Source: Chloroflexi bacterium RBG_16_48_8
Lineage (GTDB): Bacteria > Chloroflexota > Anaerolineae > Anaerolineales > E44-bin32
Direction of reading: 5' to 3'
NCBI GenBank assembly: GCA_001795115.1
Contig: MGNI01000187.1
Span: forward strand, 1 to 6,826
Length of the DNA: 6,826 nt
Made by a program: the position numbers and the translations under genes. Of the stretch, positions 3,696 through 6,826 are shown piece by piece; position 1 is the stretch's first letter; every line of letters begins with the position of its first letter. The notes beneath the pieces are model-generated. The model did not search any database and was not told the origin of the DNA. It saw only the letters and a list, made by a program, of their open reading frames with translations.

Positions 3696-6359
3696 ATGGA
3701 AGTAGGTTTGGTTCGAAGAATCGATATCGACACAGAAATGCAGCTATCCTATCTGGATTACGCCATGAGCGTGATCGTGGCTCGCGCCCTGCCAGATTCA
3801 CGCGACGGTCTCAAGCCAGTCCACCGAAGGATCTTACACGCCATGCACAGCATGGGGATTCGATCGGATGCAAGCTATAAGAAATCAGCTCGTATTGTTG
3901 GAGAGGTGCTGGGGAAGTACCACCCCCACGGTGACATGGCTGTATACGATGCCATGGTTCGTATGGCACAAGATTTTTCCATGCGTTACCAAATTGTTGA
4001 AGGGCAAGGGAATTTCGGATCTGTGGATGGCGATCCCCCAGCAGCTATGCGGTACACAGAAGCACGCATGTCTCCTCTGGCCATGGAAATCCTTAAAGAC
4101 ATTGATAAAAACACGGTTGACTTCGTTGATAACTTCGATGGTTCTTTGCAAGAACCTACTGTGCTTCCAGCCGCGGTACCTAATCTACTGGTCAACGGAG
4201 CCACAGGTATTGCAGTCGGCATGTCAACCTCCATTCCTCCCCATAACATGCGCGAAGTCTGTGACGCTTTAACGTTTCTACTGCATAACTGGTCTCGAAT
4301 CGAGCAGATAAGTCTTGATGACTTGATGAATTTTATCAAAGGCCCCGATTTTCCAACCGGTGGGATTATCGTTCGTGAGAAAGCGGATAATGGTGAAGGT
4401 TTAAGATCTGCATATGGCAGCGGTAGAGGGAAGATCACGCTGCAAGCCAAGGCCCATCTCGAAGAGATGGGACGCGGGCGCTCCAGGATAATCGTCACTG
4501 AGCTACCATTTCAAACCAACAAATCCAATCTTATCGAGCGAATCGCAGGTCTGGTCAGATCCGGTGTTCTGGAGGGCTTAGCGGACCTTAGAGATGAGTC
4601 CGACAGGCAAGGGATGCGGATTGTCATCGAACTCACAAAAAATGCAGATCCTGAGAAAGTGTTGACAAATCTTTACCGGCGTACGCCTATGCAGGCCACA
4701 TTCAGTGTCATTATGCTTGCTCTAGTCGATGGCGAACCAAGATTGTTAAGTTTGAAACAAGCGTTAAGGGTTTATCTTGAACATCGTATGGATGTTGTTC
4801 GCCGTCGCAGTCGTTTTGAACTCGATCGGGCGAAGAAACGTTCACATATCCTTGAAGGCCTGCTGGTAGCTTTGAAAAATCTTGATGAAGTCATTCAAAT
4901 CATCCGGAATTCCCGAGATGTTGAACATGCCCAAGATCGATTAATCAAGCGCTTCAAACTCACCGTCATTCAAGCCGACGCCATCTTGGAAATGCCTCTT
5001 CGTCGACTTTCAGGCCTGGAAAGGAAAAAACTGGATCAAGAATATCGGGAGGTTTTAGCCAAGATCAAAGAGTTGGAATCTTTATTGAGATCGGAAGTCA
5101 AAATTCGTAATTTTATCGTTCAGGAAATTTCCCAGATTAGAACTAACTACGGAGATTCACGAAGAACACAGATTGTAAGTACAAAAAGAGATGGCAGATC
5201 TATCAGCGCGCCTCTTACCGCCACAGATTTCGCATCCACCAAGGATACCTGGATCGTTATCACACAGAACAACCTCATTTCACGTTCTCCGACACAGCGA
5301 CTACCGCGTTTAGCTGGACGGTCTGCCCCCAAATTGGTCATTGGAGCTACAGGGAGGGATACACTTTATTTATTCGAAAAAACTGGTCCTGCAACGGCTC
5401 TCGCCATTCACACGATCCCGGAAGCAGCCGATCCGGATGAAGGAATTCCGATTGCCAGTGTCAGTGCATTTTCCGCCGAGACTGAAATCACCGCTGGAAT
5501 TGCCCTGCCGCAAGACTTATCAGAAGAACGATTGCAGGAAACCTATCTTGCCTTCGTGACTGAAAAAGCCATGATTAAAAAAACTGCCCTTCAGGAATTC
5601 CCTGGACCCCTCGCAAAAACTTTCCAGGCTGTGAAGGTCGCAGCGGACGATGCTTTGATGTGGGTCCGATTTACCACCGGTAAGGATGATCTTTTATTGG
5701 TCAGTCGATCAGGAATGGCGATCCGCTTCTCAGAGACGGATGTCCGCCCAATGGGTTTGATGGCTGCGGGTGTTAACGGTATGAAATTGGAGGATCCACA
5801 AGACCGGATCGTCGCAGCGGATGTTTTCCAAAAGCGTGGGGATATTTTCATTCTCACAGATCGCGGTATTGCGAAGCGATCAGCACAATCCCAATTCCCC
5901 CGCCAAGGAAGGTATGGAAAAGGAGTCCTGGTATGGAAATCCGGTGAGGTTGTAAAGCTAGCAGGTGCTGCTATTGGATTATCTGATCAACGCGCAATAG
6001 CCTTCCTCAAGAAAGCTGCTTCGCGATCGGTCCGATTGGGTGATGCAGTACACAGAAACCGGACCGCATCCGGAAATCCATTATTTCCTGTTAAGGAAGA
6101 TGATCAAGTCCTCGCATTATCCGCTGTCATCCAACGCCCCGAGATGGTGCAGGGAGAAAGCAAAGGTTCTTCCAAGAAAACAACATCACAGACGGGATCC
6201 CCGAGGGTAGCAAAGGCTTCAACAACTTCCTCCAGGAGTACTTCGACGAAAAAAAACACACCCCAAAAGCCAACACATAAAAAGACCTCGAGGAGGGATC
6301 GGATCACAAAGTCTGGAACCACTCGCCGGTCGGGTTCCAACCGAACCAAATCAAGTTGA
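3696..6359 (+). CDS. gyrA: DNA gyrase/topoisomerase IV subunit A (GyrA-like, altered C-terminal domain)
   Basis: This is the A subunit of a type IIA topoisomerase, which cuts and rejoins both DNA strands and works with an ATPase B subunit not encoded here. The catalytic half (about 1-490) is intact: PDSRDGLKPVHRRIL (33-47), HPHGDMAVYDAMVRMAQ (76-92), GQGNFGSVDGD (103-113), and AAMRYTEAR, with catalytic Tyr120 after Arg119. The VRMAQ and NFGSVDGD spellings are GyrA-like rather than ParC-like. The C-terminal beta-pinwheel follows (about 505-815). Its first blade has PRLAGRSAPK where the GyrA box (QRRGGKG-type) should be, although a later blade keeps QGRYGKG (737-743). Residues 821-887 form a basic Ser/Thr/Lys/Arg tail. 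The length of 887 fits the family. GAGGTGA (3685-3691) supports the ATG. It is divergent from nusA and convergent with the M23 gene. It may be a second paralogue with topoisomerase IV-like activity; the family is certain, the gyrase label less so. Confidence 0.9.
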   Translation: MEVGLVRRIDIDTEMQLSYLDYAMSVIVARALPDSRDGLKPVHRRILHAMHSMGIRSDASYKKSARIVGEVLGKYHPHGDMAVYDAMVRMAQDFSMRYQIVEGQGNFGSVDGDPPAAMRYTEARMSPLAMEILKDIDKNTVDFVDNFDGSLQEPTVLPAAVPNLLVNGATGIAVGMSTSIPPHNMREVCDALTFLLHNWSRIEQISLDDLMNFIKGPDFPTGGIIVREKADNGEGLRSAYGSGRGKITLQAKAHLEEMGRGRSRIIVTELPFQTNKSNLIERIAGLVRSGVLEGLADLRDESDRQGMRIVIELTKNADPEKVLTNLYRRTPMQATFSVIMLALVDGEPRLLSLKQALRVYLEHRMDVVRRRSRFELDRAKKRSHILEGLLVALKNLDEVIQIIRNSRDVEHAQDRLIKRFKLTVIQADAILEMPLRRLSGLERKKLDQEYREVLAKIKELESLLRSEVKIRNFIVQEISQIRTNYGDSRRTQIVSTKRDGRSISAPLTATDFASTKDTWIVITQNNLISRSPTQRLPRLAGRSAPKLVIGATGRDTLYLFEKTGPATALAIHTIPEAADPDEGIPIASVSAFSAETEITAGIALPQDLSEERLQETYLAFVTEKAMIKKTALQEFPGPLAKTFQAVKVAADDALMWVRFTTGKDDLLLVSRSGMAIRFSETDVRPMGLMAAGVNGMKLEDPQDRIVAADVFQKRGDIFILTDRGIAKRSAQSQFPRQGRYGKGVLVWKSGEVVKLAGAAIGLSDQRAIAFLKKAASRSVRLGDAVHRNRTASGNPLFPVKEDDQVLALSAVIQRPEMVQGESKGSSKKTTSQTGSPRVAKASTTSSRSTSTKKNTPQKPTHKKTSRRDRITKSGTTRRSGSNRTKSS

Positions 6360-6465
6360 GAAGTCTGGGGGCGCATTCCGAGCAATGTTGGATCAAACAC
6401 CCTATGAATGCATCTCTCTTCTCACGAAATGTTTTTCGGTGGATTCATAAAACAAAAGCACCAAA

Positions 6466-6486
6466 CAAGGGTTCTGAAGCCCCTTG
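6466..6486. terminator. Convergent, probably bidirectional intrinsic terminator
   Basis: CAAGGG (6466-6471) and CCCTTG (6481-6486) form a 6-bp stem with a 9-nt loop; flanking AAA/TTT add three pairs past one unpaired base. On the minus strand the stem is followed by TTTGGTGCTTTTGTTTT, a reasonable U-rich tail, and it begins about 20 nt after the peptidase stop. On the plus strand the tail is only CTTTG, so it would terminate the topoisomerase transcript less well. No better terminator is seen closer to 6359. Confidence 0.55.
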
Positions 6487-6506
6487 CTTTGAGGAAGTGG
6501 TACTCT

Positions 6507-6826
6507 TTAAGGATTCTCGGGGAAATCATAGAGAATGCGATTTGCGCTGGTCGTACAGGTGCAGGCTTCAATAACTTTAGAGCCCTTTCTCATGGTTCCT
6601 AGATAGGGTTCATCCCCATATTCGACCACCCAACCATCCAGCACAAAGGGCAGCGACCCCGCCGCTGCTATCCATTCCCCATTGTACCGTCGTGCGATGT
6701 GGAAATGTGTTCCGGTTGAACGCCCTCCTTCGCAGGAAGGGTGGCCAATCCGGTCTCCAACCCCCATCAAAGCTCCTTCCATGACACGATCTTTCTCTGC
6801 CACGTGGAAAAAGAAAAGCACCCAGC
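6507..6826 (-). CDS. M23 family metallopeptidase, C-terminal fragment (cut by window edge)
   Basis: The visible 105 residues are the end of a LytM/lysostaphin-type (M23) zinc metallopeptidase domain; such enzymes cut peptide cross-links in peptidoglycan or act as envelope-associated amidase regulators. Visible features are the VGDRIGHPSCEGG segment, matching the usual GD-IG-x-G pattern, and STGTHFHIA (THFHI at 6696-6710), the conserved H-x-H motif whose last His is a zinc ligand. The other zinc ligands (the HxxxD part) should lie upstream, outside the window, as would any signal peptide. The frame is open to the right edge (WVLFFFHV), so the GTG at 6819-6821 is probably internal, not the start. 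The segment after the HxH (YNGEWI, then LPFVLDGW and EYGDEPYLG) resembles M23 proteins I associate with Anaerolineae; that is recalled family knowledge, not a search. Whether the whole enzyme is active cannot be judged. The stop is TAA at 6507-6509. Confidence 0.85.
   Translation of the reverse strand, partial: WVLFFFHVAEKDRVMEGALMGVGDRIGHPSCEGGRSTGTHFHIARRYNGEWIAAAGSLPFVLDGWVVEYGDEPYLGTMRKGSKVIEACTCTTSANRILYDFPENP

Noticed and set aside
3986..4498. 170-codon minus-strand open frame
   Set aside because: It is fully antisense to the conserved GyrA catalytic core and has no recognisable motif.
6104..6400. 98-codon minus-strand open frame
   Set aside because: It is antisense to the basic tail of the topoisomerase. 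The Glu/Val/Leu-rich product reflects complementing Lys/Ser/Thr codons.
6360..6465. Possible small gene between the topoisomerase stop and the terminator
   Set aside because: The plus-strand frames here have no convincing start or ribosome-binding site and run on into sequence antisense to the M23 gene.

Overview
The window holds five protein genes, two of them cut by the window ends. Together they look like chromosomal housekeeping DNA of a bacterium of the Chloroflexota, most likely an Anaerolineae-type lineage. That placement is an inference from three things: an IF-2 with a very short N-terminal region, a NusA with a helix-hairpin-helix domain and long charged tail, and the sequence style of the M23 peptidase and GyrA proteins. 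There are no mobile elements, CRISPR arrays, tRNA or rRNA genes that I can support.

Layout. Positions 1-2976 on the minus strand carry a transcription/translation operon read in the order nusA (916-2976), ylxR (581-877, GTG start), infB (start at 465, running off the left edge). The usual companions rimP (normally before nusA) and ylxQ (often between ylxR and infB) are absent here. A good extended -10 promoter (3088-3116) would give nusA a leader of about 105 nt. The leader contains a strong 10-bp hairpin (3026-3053), a 12-bp perfect palindrome (3012-3023), and a second copy of one hairpin arm next to the nusA Shine-Dalgarno, so alternative folds are possible.

Positions 2977-3695 are a 719-bp divergent spacer. 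Its two ends hold the nusA promoter and leader and the promoter of the rightward gene (3634-3662). The roughly 515 bp between them contain no gene I recognise. Positions 3696-6359 on the plus strand encode an 887-residue type IIA topoisomerase A subunit. It is GyrA-like in its catalytic half, but lacks a recognisable GyrA box in the first C-terminal blade, has Met at the quinolone-determining Ser83 position, and ends in a strongly basic Ser/Thr-rich tail.

A convergent, probably shared terminator (6466-6486) separates it from the C-terminal end of an M23-family (LytM/lysostaphin-like) metallopeptidase on the minus strand (6507 to the right edge).

How the genes fit together: NusA, YlxR and IF-2 act on RNA polymerase, structured RNA and translation initiation respectively, and the topoisomerase sets the DNA supercoiling that transcription depends on. 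The divergent placement makes co-ordination through the shared spacer conceivable but unproven. The most interesting candidates for follow-up are the nusA leader with its competing pairings, the alpha-CTD-like domain in NusA, and the unusual GyrA C-terminus.
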